DNA of 61,631 bases from the NCBI GenBank assembly GCA_012729315.1, contig JAAYDI010000067.1, positions 1 to 61,631 on the forward strand. Direction: 5' to 3'. This DNA is from Planctomycetaceae bacterium. GTDB taxonomy: Bacteria; Planctomycetota; Planctomycetia; Pirellulales; Pirellulaceae. Shown here piece by piece: positions 27,030-35,859 of this stretch. A model generated the notes under the pieces. It searched no databases. It had not been told where the DNA came from and saw only the letters and a list, made by a program, of their open reading frames with translations. A program made the position numbers and the translations under genes. The stretch's first letter is position 1; each line of letters opens with the position of its first letter.

Positions 27030-28166
27030 ATGAACAATCCGATCTGGATTATGACCTCGGCCTTACCACGCCGTACGCTTGATCAAATCATTGACGACAC
27101 GAAGCAGATTGGCGCTCAGGGCATGGAACTGTGCGTGTTCCGCCGGGACGGCTCCCGGACCGATCACGTGGCGACACACCTGGATTACGACAACTTCGGG
27201 CCGGACGAGGCCAAGGCGCTGATCGACCGGTGCAATCGCGAGGGTCTGCGGTTCTCGGTGGGTGCTTACGAAAACCTGATTGGTGGCGACCCGGCCCAGC
27301 GGGTGCAGAACCAGGACCACCTGCTCAAACTGATCCGCATCGCATATCTGTGTGGCGGCGACGACAACGACGTGAAGGTGGGGACCTTCGTGGGCTACAA
27401 CCAGGAACTGGGGGTCCAGGACGGCGGCTTCGAGAAGAATCTCGAGGAGTATGCCAAGGTGTTCACGCCCATCATCAACTATGCGGCGGACCTGGGGGTC
27501 ACCATCATCTACGAGAACTGCCCGATGGAAGGGTGGTGTCCGGCGACGACGCCGACGACCTACAACAACCTGCCCGGCTGCCTGGCGGCCCGCAAGCTGA
27601 TGTATGCCATGATTCCCAGCCCGGCCCATGGCGAGACATACGATCCGTCGCACGATGTGTGGCAGAACATCGACCCGAGTGACGTGATTCGCGCATCGGA
27701 CATGCGTCGCGTCCATCGCGTGCACATCAAGGGAACCCGCAACCTGCGTTCGCCCGGCCGCGTGCATTGGGGCGCGATGTACCCAATGCAGTCGGTCCAG
27801 GCCGAACTGGCGGAGCGGGCCGGCGTGCCGATCCCGGCCCACGCGTGGGACCGGCACCACTACGAGCCGATGCTGCCCGGGTTCGGCGGCAACGACAGCA
27901 TGGACTGGCGGGGGTTCCTGGAGACCTTGATGGAGCGCGATTTCTCCGGCCCCTTCGTGATCGAGAACGAGGCCGACAATTCGGCCCACACCGGCAACCT
28001 GGGCGCCACACTGCAGGGGTTCCAGGCGGCCGTGCTGTGCTTGGCGCCCATCGTCTGGCCACTCGTCCCGGACGCCGGATATCAGCTGGACCGGTCGCAA
28101 TGGCCGCCGCTGTCCACGCCAAACGTCAAGGATATTTCGCCGCGAACGATGCGCGACTTCGCGTGA
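27030..28166 (+). CDS. Sugar phosphate isomerase/epimerase-like TIM-barrel protein
   Basis: 378 residues of the xylose-isomerase-like TIM-barrel superfamily (AP endonuclease family 2 fold). Typical metal-site strands are visible: the TIIYENCPMEG segment supplies a Glu, HIKGTRN a His, and FVIENEAD another Glu, with Asp/His in WDRHHYEP. No signal peptide, so it is cytoplasmic. Relatives isomerise or epimerise sugars or inositols; which one is not readable here. It stands alone between divergent ilv control sequences and a strong hairpin 7 nt after its stop, so it is probably a single-gene unit. The whole family length is present. Confidence 0.75.
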   Translation: MNNPIWIMTSALPRRTLDQIIDDTKQIGAQGMELCVFRRDGSRTDHVATHLDYDNFGPDEAKALIDRCNREGLRFSVGAYENLIGGDPAQRVQNQDHLLKLIRIAYLCGGDDNDVKVGTFVGYNQELGVQDGGFEKNLEEYAKVFTPIINYAADLGVTIIYENCPMEGWCPATTPTTYNNLPGCLAARKLMYAMIPSPAHGETYDPSHDVWQNIDPSDVIRASDMRRVHRVHIKGTRNLRSPGRVHWGAMYPMQSVQAELAERAGVPIPAHAWDRHHYEPMLPGFGGNDSMDWRGFLETLMERDFSGPFVIENEADNSAHTGNLGATLQGFQAAVLCLAPIVWPLVPDAGYQLDRSQWPPLSTPNVKDISPRTMRDFA

Positions 28167-28172
28167 ATGGAA

Positions 28173-28204
28173 CCCAGGGTGCGCTGCTGCGCAGCGACCC
28201 TGGG
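28173..28204 (+). terminator. Strong hairpin after the isomerase-like gene
   Basis: cccagggt (28173-28180) pairs with accctggg (28197-28204), and cgctgc with gcagcg inside, giving 14 bp with one bulged G and a 3-nt loop. It starts 7 nt after the stop codon. There is no T-run, so it may act as a 3'-end stabiliser or Rho-assisted terminator. It adjoins repeat block A. Confidence 0.5.
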
Positions 28205-28554
28205 CTGCGGACTGTAACCGCTTCGCGGTAAAGAACAGAGCGTAAAGGAGACTCCGACACACGACTTCGGCGCAACCTTGGCGTGCAGGCGTGGCGGGAC
28301 TCGGCAGCCACATGGCGACGCGGGAGGGGCGGTGCTGGCAACGTCCTGGCGGGGCCGCCTCCAGCCGGATTGCGCTTTAGGGTGACACGGATATGTCATC
28401 CTGGACGCTTGGGAGACCTGCTTGCTTGGCGCGGCAGTAGCGGCTAGCATGGCGGCGCCGCACCGGGTATCTCGCCGTAACACGTGCGACGAGAACCCGC
28501 GTGCTCACTCGTATTCGTTCCTGCCAGATGCCACCCGCATGGAAAGGTCGCGCC
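28205..28554. repeat. Intergenic region with repeat block A, copy 2
   Basis: 28213-28237 repeats the first 25 bases of block A (tgtaaccgcttcgcggtaaa and on) seen at the window start. The remaining roughly 310 nt contain no gene I can support; short minus-strand frames here are arginine/serine-rich shadows. Confidence 0.55.
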
Positions 28555-30207
28555 ATGACCACCCCCTCTCCCGCAGATCGTTCCGAATCCAGTCGCCGAT
28601 CCTTCTTTGGACGTTCGTTCACTTCCGCCAGCGCCGCGCTGCTCGCCGCCGGATTCGTGCCGCGAACCGCAGGGTCGGCTCAGGAACCCGGTGCTGGAGA
28701 TGCCGTGCCACGCGCAGGCCGGCACATTGTGATTGCCAGCCAGACGGGGGCGAAACTCGACAGCCATGTCGAAACCGGTGGCGGAACGGACGACACGGCC
28801 ATCCTGCAGTCAGTGCTCGACAAAGCAGTCGAATGGGGATCGCTGCATCTGATCATGGACGGCGCGGCGCTGACGGCCGGGCTGCGGGTCCACTCCAACA
28901 CGACAATCCAGTGCCTCAATCCCGCCTGTGGGTTCTTCCACAAGGCGAACACGAACAAGCCGGTGCTCTGCAACGCGCGGCCCCGCGTGGATGGCGAGCG
29001 ACTGGACAAGAACATCACCCTCCTCGGCGGGACCTACAACAACAACTGCCGAGAGCAGGTCCACCACTACGACCTGGACGAGACACAGCGGGAGACCGCG
29101 CCGTCCTGTTTCGGCGAGACGCGCTGGAATATCACGCTGGAGTTCTTCGGGGTAGAGAACTTCACGATGCGCGACGTGACGATTCGCGATCAGCGGACTT
29201 TCTCGATGCTGATGGGGAACTTCTACCGCGCGACACTGGAGAACATCTATATCGACTGCCCCAACAGCACGGACGCCGAGAACCAGGACGGACTGCACTT
29301 CTGGGGACCGGGCCAGTTCCTGGTGATCAAGAACCTGCAAGGGGACGCCGGAGATGATTTCCTGGCGCTGGCCCCCGACGAGAACGACCTGGTCTCCGAT
29401 ATCACTGACGTGCTGATCGACGGCGTGACGCTCAATGCCGCCGACCAGGGGATCCGACTCCTGTCCCGCGGGACCGGGCGGCTGGACCGGGTCGTGATCC
29501 GCAACGTCACCGGCACGTACAAGAGTTTCGGGTTCTACATCGAGCCCTGGTTCAACAAGACGGGCGGCAACTACGGCAGCATTATTTTCGACACCGTCGA
29601 CTTGCGCGCGCTCCAGCCGAACTACACCTATCGCACGCCGGTCCTGTTCAGCGTCGGGGGGACCATTGAGAATCTGATCCTGCGGAACATCACCACGCAT
29701 CAGCCGTCGGATGACCGGGTCCTGGTCGATCTGGGTGCGGCCAGCTGCATGCAGGGGCTGGGCGAGAACGGCGATATTCCGCAGATGAACATCAAGTCGG
29801 TCCTGGTCGATGGCCTGCGCATCTATGAGGACACTGACAAAGCGGCCGAGGCGGCCTACATCCAGGTGCACGGGCCGGTCGGCTCACTGGTCGTTCGCGA
29901 TGTCGAGGTCCTCCGCACCGCAGACGTGCCGGTCGCCGGTGCGCTGGTCGAGATCCAGCCGGACGCCGCGGTTCGGACACTGCTGGTCGAGGACGTCCTG
30001 GCGGAGCGCATCAGCCGGATCGTCTCCCATAAAGCGGGAGAGATCCAGCACCTGTGCCTGCGGCACGTGATGGCCCAGGAAACGACCGAGCCCGCGGTGA
30101 CCGTGGAAGCGGGCCGGATCGGACGCCTGACAGTCCACTCCGTCACGGGAACCGCTCCGTCGAGCGTTGTCGGCGACGGCGGAATCGACAGCATCGAGAC
30201 GGTTTGA
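28555..30207 (+). CDS. Tat-exported right-handed beta-helix protein (GH28-like)
   Basis: 550 residues. The start at 28555 gives a twin-arginine signal (SSRRSFFGRSFTSASAALLA). After GGGTDDTAILQSVLDKA, an opening typical of pectate-lyase-fold and polygalacturonase-like proteins, there is a long run of beta-helix rungs (ITLLGGTYNNN, FTMRDVTIRDQ, VLIDGVTLNAADQGIRLLS). Two of the four GH28 motifs are recognisable, N243-x-D245 and D267-D268, but the GHG and RxK motifs are not. It may therefore be a glycan lyase, a divergent glycosidase or a binding protein. Repeat block B copy 2 begins 34 nt after the stop. Confidence 0.7.
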   Translation: MTTPSPADRSESSRRSFFGRSFTSASAALLAAGFVPRTAGSAQEPGAGDAVPRAGRHIVIASQTGAKLDSHVETGGGTDDTAILQSVLDKAVEWGSLHLIMDGAALTAGLRVHSNTTIQCLNPACGFFHKANTNKPVLCNARPRVDGERLDKNITLLGGTYNNNCREQVHHYDLDETQRETAPSCFGETRWNITLEFFGVENFTMRDVTIRDQRTFSMLMGNFYRATLENIYIDCPNSTDAENQDGLHFWGPGQFLVIKNLQGDAGDDFLALAPDENDLVSDITDVLIDGVTLNAADQGIRLLSRGTGRLDRVVIRNVTGTYKSFGFYIEPWFNKTGGNYGSIIFDTVDLRALQPNYTYRTPVLFSVGGTIENLILRNITTHQPSDDRVLVDLGAASCMQGLGENGDIPQMNIKSVLVDGLRIYEDTDKAAEAAYIQVHGPVGSLVVRDVEVLRTADVPVAGALVEIQPDAAVRTLLVEDVLAERISRIVSHKAGEIQHLCLRHVMAQETTEPAVTVEAGRIGRLTVHSVTGTAPSSVVGDGGIDSIETV

Positions 30208-30241
30208 GCTGGTCAGGCTCCGGTGGCGGCACCGGCAGATG

Positions 30242-30346
30242 AACTCCAGCGTTGCATACGAATTCAAGCGGCGTCCGCGGCTCGACCAACGTGTTCTCGG
30301 GTACGCGTAACCACGGGTGGCGCCGCGGGGCGCGGCTTACCCCGGG
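30242..30346 (+). repeat. Dispersed repeat block B, copy 2 (internally deleted)
   Basis: It begins aactccagcgttgcatacga, as copy 3 does, then jumps to the cggctcgacc segment and ends at gcgcggcttacccc. About 100 nt of the full element are missing from the middle. It starts 34 nt after the stop of the beta-helix gene and points the same way as that gene. A tagcgccgcgttgcggct segment follows at 30354-30371. Nothing else is recognised up to 30527. Confidence 0.7.
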
Positions 30347-30527
30347 CCATGTTAGTAGCGCCGCGTTGCGGCTCAAGACGACAGTTCGCGTGGCGCGAAT
30401 AGGTCACGACACGTGACTTCCATCGACACACGAACAAAACGCGATTACTGCCACGATACCAGTTGCCTTTCACGTGCATGTGGCGCAAATAATGCAACTG
30501 GAGGGTGCACAGGGAACTGAGTTGCTG

Positions 30528-30556
30528 TTGACAGGCCCGGATGGCTGCTCGACAAT
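30528..30556 (+). promoter_or_regulatory. Predicted promoter of the DUF2461 gene
   Basis: TTGACA (30528-30533), 17-nt spacer, GACAAT (30551-30556). Perfect -35 and 4 of 6 bases in the -10. The gene starts at 30600. Confidence 0.45.
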
Positions 30557-30599
30557 CGCCATCGACTCCCCCCGCGGTGTTCCAGAGGACTTGTCCGGT

Positions 30600-31289
30600 A
30601 TGGCAGTACAGTGTTTTGAGCCTTCGCTCGTGTGGTTCCTGGAAGAGCTGAAGGACAACAACAATCGGCAGTGGTTCCAGGCGAACAAGGAGCGTTATGA
30701 GCGAGAGGTCCGGGAGCCGGCCTTGGCGTTCATCCGGAAGTTCGCTCCCCGCCTGCGAAAGATCTCCCCGTACTTCGTGGCCAGCACGGAGCGTGTCGGC
30801 GGTTCACTGATGCGGGTCTACCGGGACACGCGGTTCGGCCAGGACAAGACGCCGTACAAGACCAACGTCGGGATCCAGTTCCGGCACGAGATGGGGCGCG
30901 ATGTGCATGCGCCGGGATTCTACCTGCATATCGAGCCTGAAGAGTACTATCTGGCCCTGGGGGTGTGGAGGCCGGACCGCGACTGCCTGAACCAGATCCG
31001 GCAGGCGATCCTCGAGCGGCCCGCGCAGTGGAGGCGAGCCGTGAGAGCGACCGGGTTCCAGCGTCTGCAGTTTGTGCTCACGGGTGACAGCCTGAAGAGA
31101 CCACCACGCGATTGCCCCGCCGACCACCCGCTGATCGAGGACCTGAAACGGACTGACTATGTGGCGCTGCGAGACCTGGATGAGCGGGCCGTGCTGAGTG
31201 CGGACTTCCTGGACTGCGCGGCCGAGTCATTCGCAGCCGGCCGCCCGCTGATGCGGTTCCTGTGCGCAGCGCTGCACGTCCCCTTCTGA
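30600..31289 (+). CDS. DUF2461 (TIGR02453) family protein
   Basis: 229 residues, the usual length for this family. Hallmarks are FLEELKDNNNRQWFQANKE near the N-terminus, then RVYRDTRFGQDKTPYKTNVG and GFYLHIEPEEYYLALGVWRP. The family is widespread in bacteria and some fungi, cytoplasmic, and of unknown function. Start chosen at 30600 because family members begin a few residues before the FLEEL segment, and a promoter-like sequence lies just upstream; the frame is open to 30474 but that part has no family resemblance. No operon partner is evident: the next gene is 244 nt away. Confidence 0.88.
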   Translation: MAVQCFEPSLVWFLEELKDNNNRQWFQANKERYEREVREPALAFIRKFAPRLRKISPYFVASTERVGGSLMRVYRDTRFGQDKTPYKTNVGIQFRHEMGRDVHAPGFYLHIEPEEYYLALGVWRPDRDCLNQIRQAILERPAQWRRAVRATGFQRLQFVLTGDSLKRPPRDCPADHPLIEDLKRTDYVALRDLDERAVLSADFLDCAAESFAAGRPLMRFLCAALHVPF

Positions 31290-31533
31290 GCCACCGGCAG
31301 CACAGGTCCACCATGGCGTTCGAGCGCGCCGCCCACGGCGTTGCGGCACGTCAACGGGGCTCGACGAATCGCCTCAGATCAGTATAAATTCCTGCTTACA
31401 ACGGATCAGAGGCGGGAGCCACGAGACAGCTGAAGGACGCGGAGCGGCACTCGACGAACCAGTGCGGGTGGTACGCGCGCAGAATGGGCCAGCATCTCAC
31501 ACACGGGATCTCACACACGGAGAAACAAAGCCG

Positions 31534-32541
31534 ATGAAAAATCGACAGATTATCCTGGTGACGCGCCCGGAAGGCCTGCCCAAAGCAGCCGACTTCCGAT
31601 TGATCGAGTCCGAAATGCGGGCACCCGACGAAGGGCAGTTCCTGGTCAGAACCGAGTTCCTGTCGGTTGACCCGTATATGCGGGGGCGGATCGGCGACCA
31701 GGAATCGTACGCCGAGCCCGTGGCACTGGGCGATGTGATGGTGGGGGGCACCGTCGGCACGGTGCTGGAATCCAGGCATCCCGATTACCACGCGGGTGAC
31801 GTCGTCGTCGGGTACTGGGGGTGGCAGGAGTACACCATCTCGGACGGCCACGACATCCAGCGATTCGATACCAGTCTGGCTCCGATGTCCACCGCCTTGG
31901 GCGTGCTGGGTATGCCGGGCATGACCGCCTACTTCGGACTCCTCGACATCGGCCAGCCGGAGCCGGGCGAGACGGTCTTCGTCTCCGGGGCAGCTGGCGC
32001 CGTCGGCTCGATGGTGGGACAGATCGCCAAAATCAAAGGGTGTATCGTGGCCGGATCGGCCGGATCCCAAGCCAAGGTGCAGCACCTCCTGACCGACCTG
32101 GGTTTCGATGCGGCGTTCAGCTACAAGGACGTCACCGACTACACAACCTGGCTGCGCGAGATGTGCCCCCAGGGCATCGACGTGTATTATGACAACGTGG
32201 GCGGCCCCCTTACGGACGCTGTGTTCACACACATCAATCAGCGGGCCCGGATCGTCGTCTGCGGCCAGATCGATCAGTACAACGCCACGCGGCCCGCGCG
32301 AGGACCACGGCTGCTGTGGCACCTGATCGTCAAGCGAGCCCGTGCCGAGGGGTTCCTGGTCTTCGACTTCGCCCACCGTTACCGCGAGGCCCAGGAGCAG
32401 ATCGCCCAGTGGCTTCAGGAGGGAAAGGTGAAGTACAGGGAGACGATCGTGGACGGATTGGAGTCTGCCCCTGAAGCGTTCATCGGCCTGTTCCGCGGCG
32501 ACAACCTGGGCAAACAGTTGGTGCGCGTCGCCAGCGAATGA
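31534..32541 (+). CDS. NADP-dependent MDR-family oxidoreductase (alkenal/enone reductase type)
   Basis: 335 residues of the zinc-free medium-chain dehydrogenase/reductase group that includes leukotriene B4 12-hydroxydehydrogenase and curcumin reductase CurA. Visible signatures are FLSVDPYMRGRI near the N-terminus, GMPGMTAYFGLLDIG, the nucleotide loop VSGAAGAVGSMVGQIAKI, and YYDNVGG. No cysteine/histidine zinc ligands are present. It should reduce the double bond of reactive enones or enals with NADPH in the cytoplasm. Start at 31534 fits homologue length (KNRQIILVTRPEGLP) with GGAG about 12 nt upstream. A short direct repeat (tctcacacacgg) lies just before it. Repeat block B copy 3 begins 44 nt after the stop. 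Confidence 0.88.
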   Translation: MKNRQIILVTRPEGLPKAADFRLIESEMRAPDEGQFLVRTEFLSVDPYMRGRIGDQESYAEPVALGDVMVGGTVGTVLESRHPDYHAGDVVVGYWGWQEYTISDGHDIQRFDTSLAPMSTALGVLGMPGMTAYFGLLDIGQPEPGETVFVSGAAGAVGSMVGQIAKIKGCIVAGSAGSQAKVQHLLTDLGFDAAFSYKDVTDYTTWLREMCPQGIDVYYDNVGGPLTDAVFTHINQRARIVVCGQIDQYNATRPARGPRLLWHLIVKRARAEGFLVFDFAHRYREAQEQIAQWLQEGKVKYRETIVDGLESAPEAFIGLFRGDNLGKQLVRVASE

Positions 32542-32585
32542 TCTGGAGCCATCAACCAGAACGCACGGCGCTTCACCGCGTGGTC

Positions 32586-32820
32586 AACTCCAGCGTTGCA
32601 TACGATTTCAGATGGTGCTGTCCGAGCCCACCGCGAGCCGCCCATTGCCGGCCGGGCCCCGGAAGCCCGGCCGCGGCTGCTTTTGATCTCGGTCTCGGTC
32701 TCGGTCTCGGAGGCCGCCGGTTCAGCGCGGCGTCTCTGGCTCGACCGACATGTTCACGGGCACGCATACCCACGGGTAGCGCCGCGAGGCGCGGTAAAGA
32801 ACAGCGGACAAGCAGACAAC
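32586..32820 (+). repeat. Dispersed repeat block B copy 3 fused to block A copy 3
   Basis: A nearly complete block B (32586-32793) in the opposite orientation to copy 1. It carries a ctcggt hexamer repeated almost four times (32688-32711) where copy 1 has under two. Instead of the cggcttacc end seen in other copies, its end runs straight into block A (gcggtaaagaacag, 32791-32820). The fusion point is at a shared gcgcgg/cgcgg, suggesting recombination by short homology. It lies between two convergent genes. Confidence 0.8.
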
Positions 32821-32846
32821 CGGCCGGCGAGCGAACACTCCCGGGG

Positions 32847-34793
32847 TCACGACGCCGGCACAAACGTGACCGCGCCGTCGCGACTCTGGCGGAGTGTCCC
32901 CAGGGTCGTGCGCCGCTGGCCGCTGTCGCGCAGCGGCAGCAGGGATCCGTACTCGCGGGCGTTCCCGAACCCAAACAGCATGTCGTGCACCAGCCCCACA
33001 GATATCTGCAGATCGCGGTCCCGCGCTCCTGCGGGCAGGGTGAAGCGGAACTCGTCTTCGTAGCTGCCCGGCGCCACAATCGCAGCGGCCCGTTCGGACT
33101 GGACCGAGAGCAGCGTCGCATCGGCGTCGTGTACGTCACAGAAGGCAAAGGTGCCGCCAGGCAACACGTTCCGGACCTGCCAGGTAACCGGCAGTACTAC
33201 CTGCTCCCCGCTCTGAGCCGGCTGGCCGGCGCGCACGTCATATTCGCCTGTCACAGACACCTTCCCCACAGGGTAACGCCGCTGGCCGTCGCCGCCGTCC
33301 AGCGGCAGGGCAATGCGCGGTGTCCCATCGATGTCGCCCACCGACACACGCAGTTCCAGGTCGCCCGCCGGCAGATCATAGGGGAGCATCAGGGTAGACC
33401 TTTGTACCACCGTCTGCGCCGCGCCCGGCACACCTACCGGCAGATCGCTCAGGCTGGCGCCCGGATCGGTCATGCACGCAAGCGTATGGCCGTCCGCATC
33501 CACCAGCCAGTAGGTCACGTAGCTGGGAGGCAGGCAGGGTGCCACGCCGACATTACTCCAGGTTGCCTGCACCTCCAGCGTGCCTGCACTGGTTACAGTG
33601 GGCGCCCACGCCAGTTCCACCAGATTCAGGCGGTATCCCAACCGGCGGTTGATGGCCGACACAACCTGCGGGTGATCACGAAAGATCTCGGCGGGCGGGC
33701 CGTGGATCGACACGTAGCTGGCATGATAGGCTTCCACATCCGCCAGGTAGCGGTCGAAATGTTCCATCAGCCCCGGCCGCGGCTGGATGTGCCAATAGTG
33801 GCCCATTTCCAGAATCACCGGCCTGTCCGGCCAGAAAGGCTGGGCCAGATCGGCGGTCTTGTGCACTTGCGGGTCTTCGTAAACGAGAATCGAGTTGTCC
33901 CGGAATGTAGCTCCCACGCTACGACCGTATTCGAGAGGACTCATCTGACCCGGCTCGCTGACCCACCGATCGGCATCGTCGTTGATCACCAACAGCGCGC
34001 GGGGGAAACAGCGGCGATGCAGGTCCACATGCTGCCGGAACATCGTCATGCCGTACTTGCGTGCGATGGGATGCATTTCACCCCAGATGCCGAAGCTCCC
34101 CACATCCACAAACGCCAGGTGCGGGCTGCCGTCGTAGCGCGCTCCGGCAGCGCGGAGGAACTGCTCCAGCTTGGCCATGAATATCGGGTCTTCGTAATCC
34201 GGTTCCCAGGCCGTGCGGCCATCGGCATGCACCTCGCTCCCCTTGGCGCCGGCGTCCCGCACCCACATTGGCGTACCCTGATGAGGCGTCCCCTCGAAAC
34301 AGGTCAGGCACAGCGCAAAACTCTTGCCGGCCGCCGCATAGCGTTGAATGACCGTATCCAGCACGGACCAGCGGAACTGGTTCTCGCGCGGTTCCAGGAC
34401 CGACCACGGCAGCCGCAGATAGGCGACCGTGCAGCCTGGAAAGTCGTTGGTGACGTAAGCCGGACCGAGCGGCGCGCCATAGGCATTGAGCGCATTGTCG
34501 TAGTGGTGAAACACCCAGCCCATGCCGGGGTTCTCCAGCGCCGCACCATTGTCGGCAAACCGGGCCACCGTGAACGTCTGCGCGGTCGCTCCCGCTTCCT
34601 CTTCCGCGCCGGCTCCCAGAGACTCGCCCGCGCAATACACGAGCGCCGCCGACACGAATGCCAGCATCAACCCTCGGCACGCTCCGCCGCGGCGACGCCC
34701 CACACACGCCGCGCGGCATGCGCCGCCCTGCCACGTTCCACTCGTTGTCCAGCAATGTCCGTCGTACACGTGATGAGCCCTCATCGCTGCCAA
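32847..34793 (-). CDS. Exported DUF4832-type protein with glycosidase-like barrel
   Basis: Up to 648 residues. The barrel part starts ALENPGMGWVFHHYDNA and continues with FRWSVLDTVIQRYAAAGKSF, FVDVGSFGIWGEMHP (candidate catalytic Glu after Trp-Gly) and VILEMGHYWHIQ, the layout of DUF4874/DUF4832 proteins that resemble GH42 or GH5 hydrolases. The C-terminal DUF4832 module begins around RRLGYRLNLVELAWAP. Substrate unknown. The start is uncertain: the hydrophobic signal core (LMLAFVSAALVYCAG) is 40 residues in, so the true start may be GTG at 34703 or ATG at 34667, the latter with GAGGG just upstream. The farthest ATG is given. Confidence 0.7.
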   Translation of the reverse strand: MAAMRAHHVYDGHCWTTSGTWQGGACRAACVGRRRGGACRGLMLAFVSAALVYCAGESLGAGAEEEAGATAQTFTVARFADNGAALENPGMGWVFHHYDNALNAYGAPLGPAYVTNDFPGCTVAYLRLPWSVLEPRENQFRWSVLDTVIQRYAAAGKSFALCLTCFEGTPHQGTPMWVRDAGAKGSEVHADGRTAWEPDYEDPIFMAKLEQFLRAAGARYDGSPHLAFVDVGSFGIWGEMHPIARKYGMTMFRQHVDLHRRCFPRALLVINDDADRWVSEPGQMSPLEYGRSVGATFRDNSILVYEDPQVHKTADLAQPFWPDRPVILEMGHYWHIQPRPGLMEHFDRYLADVEAYHASYVSIHGPPAEIFRDHPQVVSAINRRLGYRLNLVELAWAPTVTSAGTLEVQATWSNVGVAPCLPPSYVTYWLVDADGHTLACMTDPGASLSDLPVGVPGAAQTVVQRSTLMLPYDLPAGDLELRVSVGDIDGTPRIALPLDGGDGQRRYPVGKVSVTGEYDVRAGQPAQSGEQVVLPVTWQVRNVLPGGTFAFCDVHDADATLLSVQSERAAAIVAPGSYEDEFRFTLPAGARDRDLQISVGLVHDMLFGFGNAREYGSLLPLRDSGQRRTTLGTLRQSRDGAVTFVPAS

Positions 34794-35103
34794 TCGACAC
34801 GGTCCAGGTAAGCGTGGGGCCGCGGCGCCGCGACCGGCCGGTCGCCCTCCGCCCCGCGCGCTGGAACCAACCTATCAGCTCCCCTCCACGGCAACAATCG
34901 GATGGACCGCGCGTGGCGTCGCGCGCGGCACATGCCGCATGAGACGGGCCACGGTTTGTTTCGGTCTCGGGCACATGCCGGTGTGATGGTGTGTCGCGGA
35001 TCAGGAGAACGGTGGCTACCTGCGATCGAACGTCCCTGTTGTGAAACGCCTTCGGCGTATCCTGCGAAATGGGTACGGAACCCAGGGGCGGAGGGCAGGT
35101 ATG
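34794..35103. other. Intergenic, partial repeat similarity only
   Basis: 310 nt between two minus-strand genes. Around 35045-35090, aacgccttcggcgta and a nearby acccagggg resemble the segment flanking repeat copy 1 at 141-170. No gene is supported. Confidence 0.4.
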
Positions 35104-35556
35104 TCATGGGTGCGTCACTGTGTCTGCGGTAGCGGGTGGCCGCGGGTCGGCGCTGCCTCGGATGGGCACGGTGCGGCGCTGGCCATCGCTGAGGTCCACC
35201 GCCACGTAAGTCACTTCGGCCTCGGTCAGGTGCGTGATCTCGCCGTAGCGGTCGGCCTCGACATCCACGTGCATGGTGATGGAGGAGCGTCCCACATGCA
35301 CCAGGCGTGTCCAGAAGCTCACCGTGTCGCCAACGAACACGGGGCGGTGGAACTCCACGCTTTTCATGGCCACCGAAACGAGCGTCTGATGAGGCCAGCC
35401 CGCGCGGCGGATCTCATGGTGGGCGCCGACCGCGCCCGCCTGATCGGTGTAGCTCAGGATCACGCCGCCGAAGATCGTGCCGTGGGGATTGGTATCGCGG
35501 GGCATCATCACGACTTTGATGGCCAGATACCGGTCTGCAGGCTGCGTGTCTGACAC
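35104..35556 (-). CDS. Acyl-CoA thioesterase, hotdog fold
   Basis: 150 residues from a GTG at 35556 with GGTGG upstream. The frame is open to 35769, but the extra N-terminus is arginine/cysteine-rich and unlike the family. Hotdog hallmarks: VVMMPRDTNPHGTIFGGVIL contains the Asp-Asn and HGTxFGG catalytic region, followed by DQAGAVGAHHE, VEFHRPVFVGDTVSFW and the closing strand SSITMHVDVEAD. This is the YciA-like acyl-CoA hydrolase group, which frees CoA from short or medium acyl-CoA in the cytoplasm. The gene is single, divergent from the downstream Gfo/Idh/MocA gene. Confidence 0.85.
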   Translation of the reverse strand: MSDTQPADRYLAIKVVMMPRDTNPHGTIFGGVILSYTDQAGAVGAHHEIRRAGWPHQTLVSVAMKSVEFHRPVFVGDTVSFWTRLVHVGRSSITMHVDVEADRYGEITHLTEAEVTYVAVDLSDGQRRTVPIRGSADPRPPATADTVTHP

Positions 35557-35859
35557 GAGTCCACCACACTTTCTCTGCGGGGCACAATCCCGTTCTGCGG
35601 ATCGCACACTCCTGCTCCGCGGGGCACATCCCGGCACCGGGCGGCACGCTCCGCCCATGATACGACGCGTGCCTCCCGCGCAGAAGCCCCGGGGATCCGG
35701 TCGGAGCGCCGGCGGGAAACGGGTCGCACCACTGCTTGACACGCCCCCCTGAGATGTAGGACGATCCAATCAGGTTTCAGGTGCCGGTTGCGCCGCATTC
35801 TGCCCCGCGGCACTGCCCACCCCATCCCTGCCCGCCAGGTCACACCAAGGAGAACAACT

